A stretch of 64,000 nucleotides of DNA. Origin: CAZAFC01 sp964484675 (GTDB taxonomy: Bacteria > Patescibacteriota > Saccharimonadia > Saccharimonadales > UBA4665). The notes beneath the pieces are model-generated. The model saw only the letters and a list, made by a program, of their open reading frames with translations. It ran no database searches and had not been told where the DNA came from. Positions within the stretch are counted from its first letter, which is position 1. The number at the start of each line of letters is the position of its first letter. The DNA lies in the NCBI GenBank assembly GCA_964484675.1, contig CAZAFC010000003.1:97736-161735 (forward strand), written 5' to 3'. Position numbers and translations under genes: made by a program. This document shows positions 19,605 through 28,364 of the stretch, piece by piece.

Positions 19605-20618
19605 TTACATGCGCTCGGGTTTGTACCAGTCGGGCGCAGTGTGCAAATAGCCCTCCAGCTCCCGCTGGTGCAGCAATCCTTCCTGAGCGCCAATTTTTTG
19701 CACCACGTTCATCGAATTAATCGGCGCCCAGCGCAACGCATCCTCGAGGCTCAGGCCCTTGGCAAGTGCGGCAACAAATGTCGAGGCAAACGCATCACCC
19801 GCGCCGGTCCGCTCGTACGGCGGTGCCGGGTCGGGATAGAGCGGCATCTTGAATCGCTGTTCACCTTCGCTGGCGTACGCTCCAGCCGGACCGTCGGTAA
19901 TAACCACCGTTTTGGGGCCAAGCGCATGCAGACGATTGAATAAATCATGAACGTCTTCGTGGTTGCCGCCGCCCACCGTGACAGCCTCTTCGCGATTCAA
20001 AATCAACACCTCGGTGCGTTTGTAAATGCGCTTCAGCCGTTCGGCGCCAGCTTCCATTTGGAATGTGCCAGGCTGAAATGCCAGTCGCACGCCGAGGTTT
20101 TGGTCCAGCCAATCGGCGATCTGGTCGTGATATTCAAGCGCATTCTTGCTGATCGAGCTGAAATACACCCAGCGCGGCACTTCTGTCGGCCGAAGGTGTG
20201 GCCAGTGATAATCGTACTCCTCGTGCTTTATCAGAATCGTTCGTTCTTCTTTGTACCACAGCACGTAGTGATAATTGCTTTTTTTGTCGGGGTTCACGCG
20301 CACGAAGCGATGGTCGACGCCGTTCTGCTGCAAAGCCGCAACCATGTCGCGGCCCTCTTGGTCACCGCCAATATTCGTCACGAAGCTGCTGTTCAGCCCC
20401 AGCCGTGCAAATGCTACAGCAGCATTGGCGGCATTACCCACGCCCGGCACCACCTTCACAAAATCAAAAGGAATCTTGGTACCAAACGGCACAGCGAGCC
20501 ATGTGGTGCCGTCTCGCTCGTGCTCGATTTTTTCCTCTTTGTCGAACAGCTTAATGAAGGCATCGGTCACGATGTCCCCGATGCTGAGAATGTCAATATG
20601 GTGCGGTGTGTGGCTCAT
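19605..20618 (-). CDS. PfkB-family carbohydrate kinase
   Basis: A 337-residue ribokinase-fold kinase. Seen: VPGVGNAANAAVAFARLGL near the N terminus (substrate motif), the anion-hole and catalytic motif ERTGAGDAFASTF with the base Asp, and VVITDGPAGAYA. The substrate is not evident. The operon with class I aldolase and both transketolase halves suggests a sugar-phosphate such as fructose-6-phosphate or a pentose; a role in place of the missing PfkA is possible but unproven. The ATG at 20618 is eight bases after the aldolase stop and preceded by AGAGGT. Confidence 0.87.
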   Translation of the reverse strand: MSHTPHHIDILSIGDIVTDAFIKLFDKEEKIEHERDGTTWLAVPFGTKIPFDFVKVVPGVGNAANAAVAFARLGLNSSFVTNIGGDQEGRDMVAALQQNGVDHRFVRVNPDKKSNYHYVLWYKEERTILIKHEEYDYHWPHLRPTEVPRWVYFSSISKNALEYHDQIADWLDQNLGVRLAFQPGTFQMEAGAERLKRIYKRTEVLILNREEAVTVGGGNHEDVHDLFNRLHALGPKTVVITDGPAGAYASEGEQRFKMPLYPDPAPPYERTGAGDAFASTFVAALAKGLSLEDALRWAPINSMNVVQKIGAQEGLLHQRELEGYLHTAPDWYKPERM

Positions 20619-20625
20619 GATACCT

Positions 20626-21690
20626 CTATAAATCCTGACTGTGCGACACAAACGCATCGCTGGTTAGCTGGCTTTCGTCAAGTTTGCCTTGGCTGGCAGC
20701 AGCGGCATGCTCGAGCTGGTGGACAAACAGCGCTTGCGCTTCGGCAATGGCTTGACGGTCCTTGGCCCAAGCTTTCAGCACGGGGTCTTGCAACGCCCGC
20801 GAGTACGAAAATGTGACACCCCAGGGGTGCGGACCACGCTGTGCAATTTTGTTGAGGTTGATAAATGCGTCATTCGGTTTCTGGCCTCCGCTCAAAAACA
20901 CAACGCCGCCAAGCTCGTGTGGCACATGTTCATGCAAAACGCGGCAGGTGCGGTCGGCGACATCATCGTGATTCATCGGTGTGCCGCTGTCTTTGCCGGG
21001 TAGCACCATGCTCGTTTTGAGAATTGCGCCCGGTAAGTGCACTCGAAATGCGCGCATTGTCTGGAACAAAATATCAAACACGCGCGCCATAACAGCCTCG
21101 CACTGTTCGATGGTGTGTTTGCCGTCGAACAGCACCTCTGGCTCCACCATCGGCACAATGCCAGCATCCTGGCAAATCCGCGCGTAGCGGGCCAATGTGT
21201 AAGTGTTAGCCCCGATGCATTCATCAGTCGGCGTGTCGGCGTCGATAGAAATCACCGCGCGCCACTTGGCAAACCGCGCGCCATTAGCGGCATAATGAAC
21301 CATGCGCTCGGGCAGACCATCGAGCCCTTGGGTGACCTTTTCGCCGGGGAAACCGGGCAGATCGATCAGCCCTTTGTCCACCTTGATACCTGGCATGACA
21401 TTGCGCTGAGCGGCGTAGGCACGAAATGTGTCGCCGTGCGCCGTCGACTGCCAAAACGTTTCATCAAAAAAGATAATGCCATTCAGATACCGCTCCACGC
21501 CTGGCGCCGTCACGAGCAGCTGACGATATTCGCGGCGCGTGCTTTCGGTACATTCTACGCCCACCGCCACGAAACGCTTTTCGCAGCTGGCATTGCTCTC
21601 GTCGGCGGCCAACAAGCCCTTACCGGACGTCACCATCTGGCTTGCGATTTGTGCGAGCCGATCATTATGGCTGGCAGAGTCATTGTTCAT
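20626..21690 (-). CDS. class I fructose-bisphosphate aldolase
   Basis: A 354-residue Schiff-base aldolase of the animal/plant-like class I family, cleaving fructose-1,6-bisphosphate to two triose phosphates. Seen: GKGLLAADESN at the N terminus, RFAKWRAVISI, PEVLFDGKHTIEQCE, the lysine motif ILKTSMVLPG (Schiff-base Lys), and VVFLSGGQKPNDAFINLN. No metal-binding class II motif. It overlaps the upstream transketolase gene (ATGA) and has AAGGAA as ribosome site. Together with pfkB, tkt and gap it forms the lower sugar pathway. Confidence 0.94.
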   Translation of the reverse strand: MNNDSASHNDRLAQIASQMVTSGKGLLAADESNASCEKRFVAVGVECTESTRREYRQLLVTAPGVERYLNGIIFFDETFWQSTAHGDTFRAYAAQRNVMPGIKVDKGLIDLPGFPGEKVTQGLDGLPERMVHYAANGARFAKWRAVISIDADTPTDECIGANTYTLARYARICQDAGIVPMVEPEVLFDGKHTIEQCEAVMARVFDILFQTMRAFRVHLPGAILKTSMVLPGKDSGTPMNHDDVADRTCRVLHEHVPHELGGVVFLSGGQKPNDAFINLNKIAQRGPHPWGVTFSYSRALQDPVLKAWAKDRQAIAEAQALFVHQLEHAAAASQGKLDESQLTSDAFVSHSQDL

Positions 21691-22679
21691 CGAGCAGTTC
21701 CTTTCTTGAGGTCATATAATTCGTGTGCGGAAATTGCGATGTGCGCGCCGGTGAGACCAAAGTGCTCAAGAAGCTCGTTCGGATCGCCTGATTCGCCAAA
21801 GTGGTCGCGCATCCCGATGCGACGCATCGGCGTCGGCATGCGTTCGCTCAGGAGTTCGGCAACGCAACCGCCCAAGCCCCCGGCAATTTGTGCCTCCTCG
21901 GCCGTGATGACCGCCCGCGTTTTGGCGACGCTATGCAAGATCGTGTCAGTGTCGAGCGGTTTAATAGTGGGCACATGCACGACCTCAGCCGAAACGCCGT
22001 CGGCCTGCAAAATCTCGGCGGCAATGAGCGCCTGCGCCGTCATGGTGCCGGTGGCGATCAGCGTGACATCGGTGCCTTCACGAAAAACGTAGGCACGGCC
22101 GATCTCAAACGGCGTTTGGCTGGTAGTAATAATCGGCGTTGCTTCGCGCGCCAGGCGCATATAATTCGGGCGCGGGTCTTTGGCCATGGCAAGCGTGGCT
22201 TTCTCGGCTTCGACCGAATCGCACGGCGCGAGCACAATCATATTCGGCAGCACGCGCATCAGCGCGAGGTCCTCAAGCATTTGGTGTGTGGCGCCGTCCG
22301 GGCCTACGCTCACGCCGGCGTGCGCGCCGACAATCTTGACCGGACGATCGTTTAGGCAAATCGTCGTGCGGATTTGCTCCCAGTTGCGGCCAGGACTAAA
22401 CGCCGCGTAGCTGCTCACGAAGGGAACCTTACCCGCTGCCGCAAGGCCCGCGCCGACGGTCACGAGATTTTGCTCGGCGATGCCGATTTCGATGTAACGC
22501 TCAGGAAAGGCTTTGGCGAAATCGGCAATTTTGGTACTGTCGGTGAGGTCGGCACAAGCCGCGACAACTCGCGAATCAAGTTTGCCGGCCGCGACCAAGC
22601 CACGCCCAAAGCCGACACGATTCGCTTCTTGCTTGGCTCTTGGCCCGCGAATGTGCGGTTCGAGGTACATATCAGACAT
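21687..22679 (-). CDS. transketolase, C-terminal half
   Basis: A 330-residue protein equal to the pyrimidine-binding and C-terminal domains of transketolase. Seen: ERYIEIGIAEQNLVTVGAGL with the catalytic Glu that activates thiamine diphosphate, GAHAGVSVGPDGATHQ, and LIATGTMTAQALIAAE. It needs the product of the adjacent N-half gene to be active; split transketolases are common in CPR bacteria and archaea. The start codon overlaps the upstream stop by one base (TAATG). Confidence 0.93.
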   Translation of the reverse strand: MSDMYLEPHIRGPRAKQEANRVGFGRGLVAAGKLDSRVVAACADLTDSTKIADFAKAFPERYIEIGIAEQNLVTVGAGLAAAGKVPFVSSYAAFSPGRNWEQIRTTICLNDRPVKIVGAHAGVSVGPDGATHQMLEDLALMRVLPNMIVLAPCDSVEAEKATLAMAKDPRPNYMRLAREATPIITTSQTPFEIGRAYVFREGTDVTLIATGTMTAQALIAAEILQADGVSAEVVHVPTIKPLDTDTILHSVAKTRAVITAEEAQIAGGLGGCVAELLSERMPTPMRRIGMRDHFGESGDPNELLEHFGLTGAHIAISAHELYDLKKGTAR

Positions 22680-23557
22680 TATTCAGCCTCGCTTTTTATT
22701 TTGCCGCGCAGCGTTCGCAATTCTTTGAGCGCCACTTTGGCCGTTTCAGTTACCTCCGGCGCGCCGGGAGTTTTCACGAAATAGCCATGCCAGCGATAGT
22801 CGTATTCCATAAAATCCACCCCCTTGCCCGGCACCGTGTGCGCGATAATTGCCACCGGCTGTTCAACGATGGCCTTAGCCATATTGCAAGCGTCGATCAC
22901 CGCTTCGACGTCGTTACCGTCAATCTCAAGCACATGCCAGCCGAACGCTTCCCACTTGGTGCGCAAGTCGCCGAGCGGCATCACGATCTCTGTCGGGCCG
23001 TCGATCTGAATATTGTTGCGGTCGATAATCAGTGTAAGATTGGTGAGCTTCTCCTTGCCAATGAGCATCGCCGCTTCCCAAATGTTGCCCTCATCGAGCT
23101 CACCATCGCCCGTCGTCACGTACACCCAGCGATGCAGCTCGTGATTCATGCGCAGTCCCAGCGCAATGCCGGCAGCCTGGCTCAGCCCACAGCCCAAAGG
23201 TCCGCTTGTAGTCTCGAGGCCAGGCAATTTGGTACGCTCGGGATGGCCTTGCAGCCGCGAACCGAGTTTGCGCAGTGTGAGCAATTCTTTTTTAGGGAAA
23301 TATCCGGCCTCAGCCATCGCCGCATAGCGCACCGGCACTGTGTGACCATTGCTTTGAATGAGAATATCGCGCTCGTTCCAATCGGGATTACTCGGGTCGT
23401 GGCGCAGCACATTGAAATATAGCGCTGTGAAAATCTCGGCTTGATCAAGCGGACCAGCCGAATGCCCGCTGCCCGCCGCCTCGAGCATCTTGATGATGTC
23501 CTCTCGAATGTCGTTCGCTTTGAGCTCCAATTGCTCGATAGAATAAATCTGTCTCAT
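22679..23557 (-). CDS. transketolase, N-terminal half
   Basis: A 292-residue protein equal to the diphosphate-binding domain of transketolase. Seen: SGHSAGPLDQAEIFTALYF with the catalytic His, GPLGCGLSQAAGIAL, the ThDP/metal motif GDGELDEGNIWEA...RNN, and HTVPGKGVDFME. First gene of the operon tktN-tktC-fba-pfkB. A TACTAT box (23578-23583) ends 20 bases before the ATG, so a leader of about 13 bases is expected. Confidence 0.93.
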   Translation of the reverse strand: MRQIYSIEQLELKANDIREDIIKMLEAAGSGHSAGPLDQAEIFTALYFNVLRHDPSNPDWNERDILIQSNGHTVPVRYAAMAEAGYFPKKELLTLRKLGSRLQGHPERTKLPGLETTSGPLGCGLSQAAGIALGLRMNHELHRWVYVTTGDGELDEGNIWEAAMLIGKEKLTNLTLIIDRNNIQIDGPTEIVMPLGDLRTKWEAFGWHVLEIDGNDVEAVIDACNMAKAIVEQPVAIIAHTVPGKGVDFMEYDYRWHGYFVKTPGAPEVTETAKVALKELRTLRGKIKSEAE

Positions 23558-23644
23558 GTCATCTCGCTTATGCTTTTATAGTACACGCTTGAGCTGGGCT
23601 AGGCAACCTCGTATCGCGCCGCGCATGCGCCAAAAGCGAGAAGA

Positions 23645-24364
23645 TTATATAAATCGAGTGCGCGAAATAGGGCGAGTGGGTTGCGTGGCGAGATTCGTCC
23701 GCGGGGATGCTTGTCGAGCAACCTGGGGTTGTGCATGCACTGCTGCCGTAAGCGCCTGATACGTGGCGGCCGGATTTGCCGCGTGCTGAATGTAGCCACC
23801 AACGTTAAGCACATCAACATCGCCTTCGGCCAATTGACGCGCATTTTGACCATTCACGCCACCGTCCCAGCCAATTTCGAGCTGCGGCTTGAGCTGGCGC
23901 AATTGCTGCACTTTGGCGAGCAGGCTCAGGTCGGCCTGGCCGCCAAAGTGCCCAAGATTCCCCGAAAATACCAGCACGTGATCAATCCATGGTAAGGCTG
24001 GCCGCAAAAGTTCGGGCGAGCTCTGGTGCTTGAGCGCCACGCCCACTTCGACGCCCTGAGCATGCGCCGCCTCGGCAAAGGCGATAAAGTTTCCCTCCGC
24101 CTCAGCGTGTACGATCACGAGCTGCGGCCGCAACCCAAGCAGCAACTTGGCGTGCTCGAACGGCTTTTGAAACATCACATGCAGATCAGCCCGCATGCCA
24201 CCCGGCCACCAAACCTGATCGATCGGAATGGTTTTGCTGGGCGCAAACACGCCATCGGCCAAGTCGATGTGCACACGCACCGCGAACGACGCAACTCGCT
24301 CCATTTGTGTGCGAAATTCATCAGCATTGGCTGCCAAAATCGCCGGACTGATTCGTGTATTCAT
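23645..24364 (-). CDS. rpe: ribulose-phosphate 3-epimerase family protein
   Basis: A 239-residue TIM-barrel enzyme expected to interconvert ribulose-5-phosphate and xylulose-5-phosphate. Catalytic features seen: SPAILAANADE, the His-Ile-Asp of VHIDLADGVFAP, LHVMFQKPFEH, VIVHAEA, and WDGGVN with the second Asp. The sequence is divergent from typical Rpe and carries an Ala/Arg/Gln-rich tail of about 30 residues, so a related epimerase (allulose type) is possible. TACTAT (24372-24377) is seven bases before the ATG at 24364; the much longer frame to 24511 is rejected. Confidence 0.82.
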   Translation of the reverse strand: MNTRISPAILAANADEFRTQMERVASFAVRVHIDLADGVFAPSKTIPIDQVWWPGGMRADLHVMFQKPFEHAKLLLGLRPQLVIVHAEAEGNFIAFAEAAHAQGVEVGVALKHQSSPELLRPALPWIDHVLVFSGNLGHFGGQADLSLLAKVQQLRQLKPQLEIGWDGGVNGQNARQLAEGDVDVLNVGGYIQHAANPAATYQALTAAVHAQPQVARQASPRTNLATQPTRPISRTRFI

Positions 24365-24428
24365 TGCCCTTATAGTACCGCTTATGTTGGCTGAGTGGAA
24401 GTGGTTTGATGCCCGAAAAAGACGAATT

Positions 24429-24875
24429 TTATCCGAGCTGGTCGAGTTCAGCGATTCGCCGCTTAAAACGCGGTGCGCCGGCAAATGCCGTTGCCAGCCA
24501 TGCTTCGGCAATCTGAGCAGCTTGACCAGAGCTCACCGAGCGTGCCGGCAAGCACAGCACATTGCTGTCGTCGTCGTTGCGCGCGGCGTGCGCTTCGGCC
24601 GCATCCCACACCACACTGGCGCGGATTCCTTTGAAGCGGTTGGCGGCCATCGCCATGCCTTGGCCGCTGCCGCAAATGAGAATCCCCTTGGCCTCGTGAT
24701 CGTCACTGGCGCGCATGGCCCGGACGACGGCTTCAGCAAACTGTGGGAAATCATCATCCGGCCGCAGCTCGGCATCGCCTTCGTCAGCGACGTCATAGCC
24801 TGCCGCCCGCAAGGTGTTGGCAAGCTCGATTTTCATTGCGAATCCGTTGTGGTCGGCGCCGAGATAAATTTTCAT
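24429..24875 (-). CDS. rpiB: ribose-5-phosphate isomerase B
   Basis: A 148-residue RpiB/LacAB-fold isomerase interconverting ribose-5-phosphate and ribulose-5-phosphate. Seen: the start MKIYLGADHNGFAMK with the phosphate/ring-opening residues, the catalytic Cys loop LICGSGQGMAMAANRFKGIRA, and HAARNDDDSNVLCLPAR. An AAGGA Shine-Dalgarno lies eight bases upstream; the gene follows gap by 115 bases and is probably co-transcribed with it. Together with rpe and transketolase it completes the non-oxidative pentose-phosphate set seen here (no transaldolase in this window). Confidence 0.93.
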   Translation of the reverse strand: MKIYLGADHNGFAMKIELANTLRAAGYDVADEGDAELRPDDDFPQFAEAVVRAMRASDDHEAKGILICGSGQGMAMAANRFKGIRASVVWDAAEAHAARNDDDSNVLCLPARSVSSGQAAQIAEAWLATAFAGAPRFKRRIAELDQLG

Positions 24876-24990
24876 GTACGATGTCCTTATTTATGTTGCT
24901 CAGGGGTGGTTATTCGCCCTGGCGCCTTCGATAGAACGACGCAGCGCGAAAACTATATTGAACGCCGAAGCCATCGCAGCCGCACATTAC

Positions 24991-26034
24991 CTAGGCGTGG
25001 GTGTGTGCTTCGGCTTGGTGCAAGTAACGGCCGGTGTCGGCGGTGACTTCGACCAGGCGATTGCTGTAACCCCATTCGTTGTCGTACCAGGCGGCGACCT
25101 TGAGCATGTTGCCGCCAACGACGGCCGTGATGTTAAGGTCAACAATTGCCGAGTGGCTGTTGCCGATAAAGTCGCTGCTCACCAACTCCTCTTCGGTGAC
25201 GTCGAGAATGCCTTGGTAGAACGGCTCGGCAGCGGCTTTTTTGAAGGCCTCGTTGACTTCCTCGGGAGTGACATTTCGTTTGGTCAGAATGGTGAAGTCG
25301 GCAAGCGAGACAACAGGGGTCGGGACGCGCACTTCAAAACCGCCAAACACGCCCTTCAAAGCCGGCAGCGCCTTGGCAGCTGCGATCGACGCGCCGGTAG
25401 TTGTCGGCACGATATTTTGTGCGCCGGCGCGGTCTTCGCGGAAATTCTTGCCCGGGCCGTCCTGCAGGTGCTGGCTGGCCGTGTAGCTGTGAATGGTCGT
25501 CATCATGAGCTTGTCGATGCCGAAATTGCTCTCGATGATGGCCGTTACGGGCGTAATGCAGTTCGTGGTGCACGAAGCATTGCTAATGACGTCGGCGCCT
25601 TCCTTGAGGCGATCTTCGTTCACGCCTAGCACGATTGTCGGGGCGGAATCGGCGCTCTCGCCCTTGGCCGGCGCGCTAATGACCACGCGCTTGGCGCCAG
25701 CCGTAATGTGCGCTCGCGCTTTGTCGGGCTCCACAAAAAAACCAGTTGACTCGATCACAACGTCAATGCCGAGGTCCTTCCACGGCAGTGCCGCCGGGTC
25801 TTTTTCGGCGCACACGCGAATCTTGTGCCCGTCGACAATAATATTCTGCTCGTCATAGCTGACGTCTTTGGCGTACGCGCCGTAGTTGCTATCGTGCTTC
25901 AAAAGATACGCAAGCGTTTTGGTGTCGGTGAGATCGTTGATCGCCACAACTTCGACATCGTTGCGATCCAGCGCAATCTTGAACGAATTGCGGCCAATTC
26001 GCCCAAATCCGTTAATTGCAATGCGTGTTTTCAT
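24991..26034 (-). CDS. gap: glyceraldehyde-3-phosphate dehydrogenase
   Basis: A 347-residue phosphorylating GAPDH producing 1,3-bisphosphoglycerate. Seen: INGFGRIGRNSFKIAL (NAD binding), the catalytic Cys motif SNASCTTNC, the HSYTASQHLQDGPGK loop, RAGAQNIVPTTTGA, and WYDNEWGYSNRL at the end. Start 26034 has a strong GGAGGG site; a TACAAT -10 box at 26069-26074 gives a leader of about 28 bases, unlike the leaderless genes. The long upstream extension of the frame to 26421 is non-coding. Confidence 0.96.
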   Translation of the reverse strand: MKTRIAINGFGRIGRNSFKIALDRNDVEVVAINDLTDTKTLAYLLKHDSNYGAYAKDVSYDEQNIIVDGHKIRVCAEKDPAALPWKDLGIDVVIESTGFFVEPDKARAHITAGAKRVVISAPAKGESADSAPTIVLGVNEDRLKEGADVISNASCTTNCITPVTAIIESNFGIDKLMMTTIHSYTASQHLQDGPGKNFREDRAGAQNIVPTTTGASIAAAKALPALKGVFGGFEVRVPTPVVSLADFTILTKRNVTPEEVNEAFKKAAAEPFYQGILDVTEEELVSSDFIGNSHSAIVDLNITAVVGGNMLKVAAWYDNEWGYSNRLVEVTADTGRYLHQAEAHTHA

Positions 26035-26248
26035 GCTGCCCTCCATCAGGTTCTCTAGTGCTGTATCTATTGTAAAAGCATATGCTTTACTGCGCAAGAC
26101 CAGAGTTGCCTGCACTGGATTCGGCCCGCATCTTTTGTCCAAAAAGAGTTCGGGGTTTCTTTTTGGTTGCGCCTCATTTTGCGGCTTTTTTGCAGCCCTA
26201 ATTTTTCGATCATTGGCACGCAGCCGGCTGGCCGGGGCGCGATAGGAT

Positions 26249-26276
26249 TGCCATGTGATACAAGATGTTTTATAGT
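26249..26276 (+). promoter_or_regulatory. -35/-10 promoter of orf181
   Basis: TTGCCA (26249-26254) and TATAGT (26271-26276) are 16 bases apart and point rightward to the orphan gene at 26308, leaving a leader of about 25 bases. Confidence 0.5.
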
Positions 26277-26307
26277 ATGCTGCGTGTGGCGCCGCCATGC
26301 AAGAGAG

Positions 26308-26853
26308 ATGGGATTTTTGGTGAACATTCCAGGGCTGCAGTTGGAGAATCATCCGGCCGCCATTACCGTCCTCAAAAAGGGGAAGGTGCGTCAGGCGGGC
26401 CGTTTGTTCACACTGGCTCACACCACTGCCAACCTCATGGGCGAAATGCAGGTGCCCCGCGAGCTCAAAACGACAGAGCTGACGCTCGTTGTCAACAACA
26501 GCGAGATCCTCTGCGTTCCGGCCACTACCACGATCTGGCGACAGGACGTCCAGTGGATGATGGTGCAGCCGGTTGTCTGCCCCGACAACGAGCAGATGCG
26601 CCTGGCGCTCGCGCTTCCGCCGACTCTTCCTGGCAACTCGCGCTCATTCTTCGCCATGGTGAGCTTCGAGAAGCATCTCAAGGCAATCTTGCCCGAGTAC
26701 GCACTGCAAGTGGTGACGGCCGTGACGCGCACCACTGGGAACGAGGAGCTGGTGATGGCCGAGAGCATCGTCGCGCAGCAGGCGCTGACCAAGCACCTGA
26801 TCAGACACGTGCTGGGCACCAAGCCGCACACTGGCGATCATCACTGCGTGTAG
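26308..26853 (+). CDS. unrecognised 181-residue protein with strong terminator
   Basis: A soluble-looking mixed alpha/beta protein with no motif I recognise. Residues 30-75 alternate strands and turns (ELTLVVNNSEILCVPATTT), the C-terminal third is helical and ends with a His-rich tail (GDHHCV). The ATG at 26308 is used here; a GTG at 26320 behind GGGA is an equally possible start. The gene stands alone between gap (divergent) and ppa (convergent) with its own promoter and a near-perfect terminator. Codons mostly end in C or G, unlike the neighbours. Function unknown; one of the moron-like orphans. Confidence 0.7.
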   Translation: MGFLVNIPGLQLENHPAAITVLKKGKVRQAGRLFTLAHTTANLMGEMQVPRELKTTELTLVVNNSEILCVPATTTIWRQDVQWMMVQPVVCPDNEQMRLALALPPTLPGNSRSFFAMVSFEKHLKAILPEYALQVVTAVTRTTGNEELVMAESIVAQQALTKHLIRHVLGTKPHTGDHHCV

Positions 26854-26877
26854 CTGCCCGCAAGCGCAGGACGTCCG

Positions 26878-26916
26878 GCGCAGGAGCCAATGCCCCCTTG
26901 GCTCCTGCGCCTTTTT
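26878..26916 (+). terminator. strong intrinsic terminator
   Basis: GGCGCAGGAGCCAA and TTGGCTCCTGCGCC form a perfect 14-bp stem with a 6-base loop, followed directly by TTTTT. It ends the transcript of the gene at 26308-26853. Confidence 0.95.
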
Positions 26917-27036
26917 CATAGCTTTTAATCGTTGTCTTGCTGGGTACGCCATCCAAGATTAAAGGCTAGAATAGGACACCGCAGCCGCCGCTCCGCCTGA
27001 TCCCAGCATCGCAAAACTGCGTGACACCCGAGAAAT

Positions 27037-27567
27037 CTAACGCTTATTCCAACGCTCGATCGACTCGGCGATAACCTTTTTGGCTTCTTCGACATCACCC
27101 CAGCCGAGTACTTTGGTCGTGTCGGGCTTTTTGAGGTCTTTATAATGAGTGAAGTGCTCGGCGATTTTTTGCTTCCAGCGATCACCGAGATCGTCGAGCG
27201 AGGTGATTCGATCACCCGTGTTGCGATCGTCAGCCGGCACCACGACGATTTTGTGGTCGATGTCGCCGCCGTCTTCAAAGTTCAGCACGCCGATAATCGT
27301 CGCCTGGAGCCACACGCCCGTCGGGATCGGCTCGTCGCACACCACCAGCGTGTCGAGCTCGTCGCCGTCGCCGTCAAGCGTCTGCGGGATGAAACCGTAA
27401 TTCACCGGCTTTGCGAAAATGCTGGGCTCCACGCGGTCGAGCATAAACGCCGCGCGCTTGCGGTCCCACTCGACCTTCAAAAACGAGCCCTGTGGAATCT
27501 CCACCACCGTGTTAACGCTGCCATTTTGCCAGTCGCCAGGGGTCAACACTGCGTTAAAATCTGCCAT
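27037..27567 (-). CDS. ppa: inorganic pyrophosphatase
   Basis: A 176-residue family I soluble pyrophosphatase that hydrolyses PPi to phosphate and drives biosynthetic reactions. Seen: EIPQGSFLKVEWDRK, the motif DGDGDELDTLVVCDEPI with the metal-binding Asp residues, and the DDLGDRWKQKIAEHFTHYKDL tail. GAGGAG lies about nine bases before the ATG; a TACAAT box at 27612-27617 overlaps the divergent promoter of the GDPD gene. Confidence 0.95.
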   Translation of the reverse strand: MADFNAVLTPGDWQNGSVNTVVEIPQGSFLKVEWDRKRAAFMLDRVEPSIFAKPVNYGFIPQTLDGDGDELDTLVVCDEPIPTGVWLQATIIGVLNFEDGGDIDHKIVVVPADDRNTGDRITSLDDLGDRWKQKIAEHFTHYKDLKKPDTTKVLGWGDVEEAKKVIAESIERWNKR

Positions 27568-27599
27568 ATACTCATTCTCCTCATTTGCAATCTAGTTAT

Positions 27600-27626
27600 C
27601 TACTAGTGTCTATTGTACACTAGTAG
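27600..27626. promoter_or_regulatory. divergent overlapping promoters within a 10-bp inverted repeat
   Basis: CTACTAGTGT and ACACTAGTAG are perfect 10-bp arms with a 7-base spacer. Inside lie the -10 boxes of both neighbours: TACACT (27616-27621) rightward for GDPD and TACAAT (27612-27617) leftward for ppa, overlapping by two bases. The two genes therefore cannot start freely at once, and the symmetry could also be an operator. Confidence 0.6.
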
Positions 27627-27635
27627 CCAGAAGCC

Positions 27636-28364
27636 ATGACAAAAATTATCGGACATCGCGGCGCGGCGGGCTTGGTGCTTGAAAACACGCGCGCCAGCTT
27701 GCAGACGGCGCTGAAATATGTGGATGCAGTCGAAATTGACGTGCGTCTCACGCGTGACGGCAGACTTGTGCTGGCTCACGACGCGCACACCGGCCGCGTT
27801 GCCAGCCAACACCTGCTCATCGCCGATCACACGCTCGAGCAGCTGCAAGCAGTTCCGCTCAAAGATGGCCAGACGCTCATCGAGCTGGGCGAGGCGCTCA
27901 ACATCGTTGGCACGCGACCGCTTATTATCGAGATAAAAGACGCCGGCAGCGCCGACGAGCTCGTGCGTGTACTGGGCGAGCATCCTCAGGCGCAGGCGAG
28001 TTTTGCATCGTTTTTGCACAGCGAACTGCGGCAGCTGCGCGCCGTTTTGCCAAGCACGCCGAGCTTCGCCCTCGAGCATTTTAAGCCGACCGAAATTGTG
28101 CATAGCGCACAGCATATTGGTGCGACAGGCATCGGCCTGAACGCCTGGCTCATGAATCCGCTCACCTACCGGCTGGCGCGTCGGGCCGGGCTCGAGCTGT
28201 ACGTGTACACGGTGAATCTGCGCTGGATCGGGCGATTTTTGCTGCGACTGTATCCCCATATCTGGCTGTGTAGCGATCATCCTGAGCGTTTTACGCGCAT
28301 GCGAGCTCGTGCGAGTTCGACCACACGCTTTTCGTTGCTCAAAAAACCACGCAAGGCCCGCTGA
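27636..28364 (+). CDS. glycerophosphodiester phosphodiesterase
   Basis: A 242-residue GDPD-fold enzyme hydrolysing glycerophosphodiesters to glycerol-3-phosphate and an alcohol. Seen: IIGHRGAAG (about 4-12) and ENT shortly after, EIDVRLTRDGRLVLAHDAH with catalytic His, IIEIKDAG, and VYTVN near the C terminus. No signal peptide, so cytoplasmic. The ATG lies 14 bases after its TACACT box. Its stop overlaps the following reductase gene by one base (TGATG). Confidence 0.9.
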   Translation: MTKIIGHRGAAGLVLENTRASLQTALKYVDAVEIDVRLTRDGRLVLAHDAHTGRVASQHLLIADHTLEQLQAVPLKDGQTLIELGEALNIVGTRPLIIEIKDAGSADELVRVLGEHPQAQASFASFLHSELRQLRAVLPSTPSFALEHFKPTEIVHSAQHIGATGIGLNAWLMNPLTYRLARRAGLELYVYTVNLRWIGRFLLRLYPHIWLCSDHPERFTRMRARASSTTRFSLLKKPRKAR

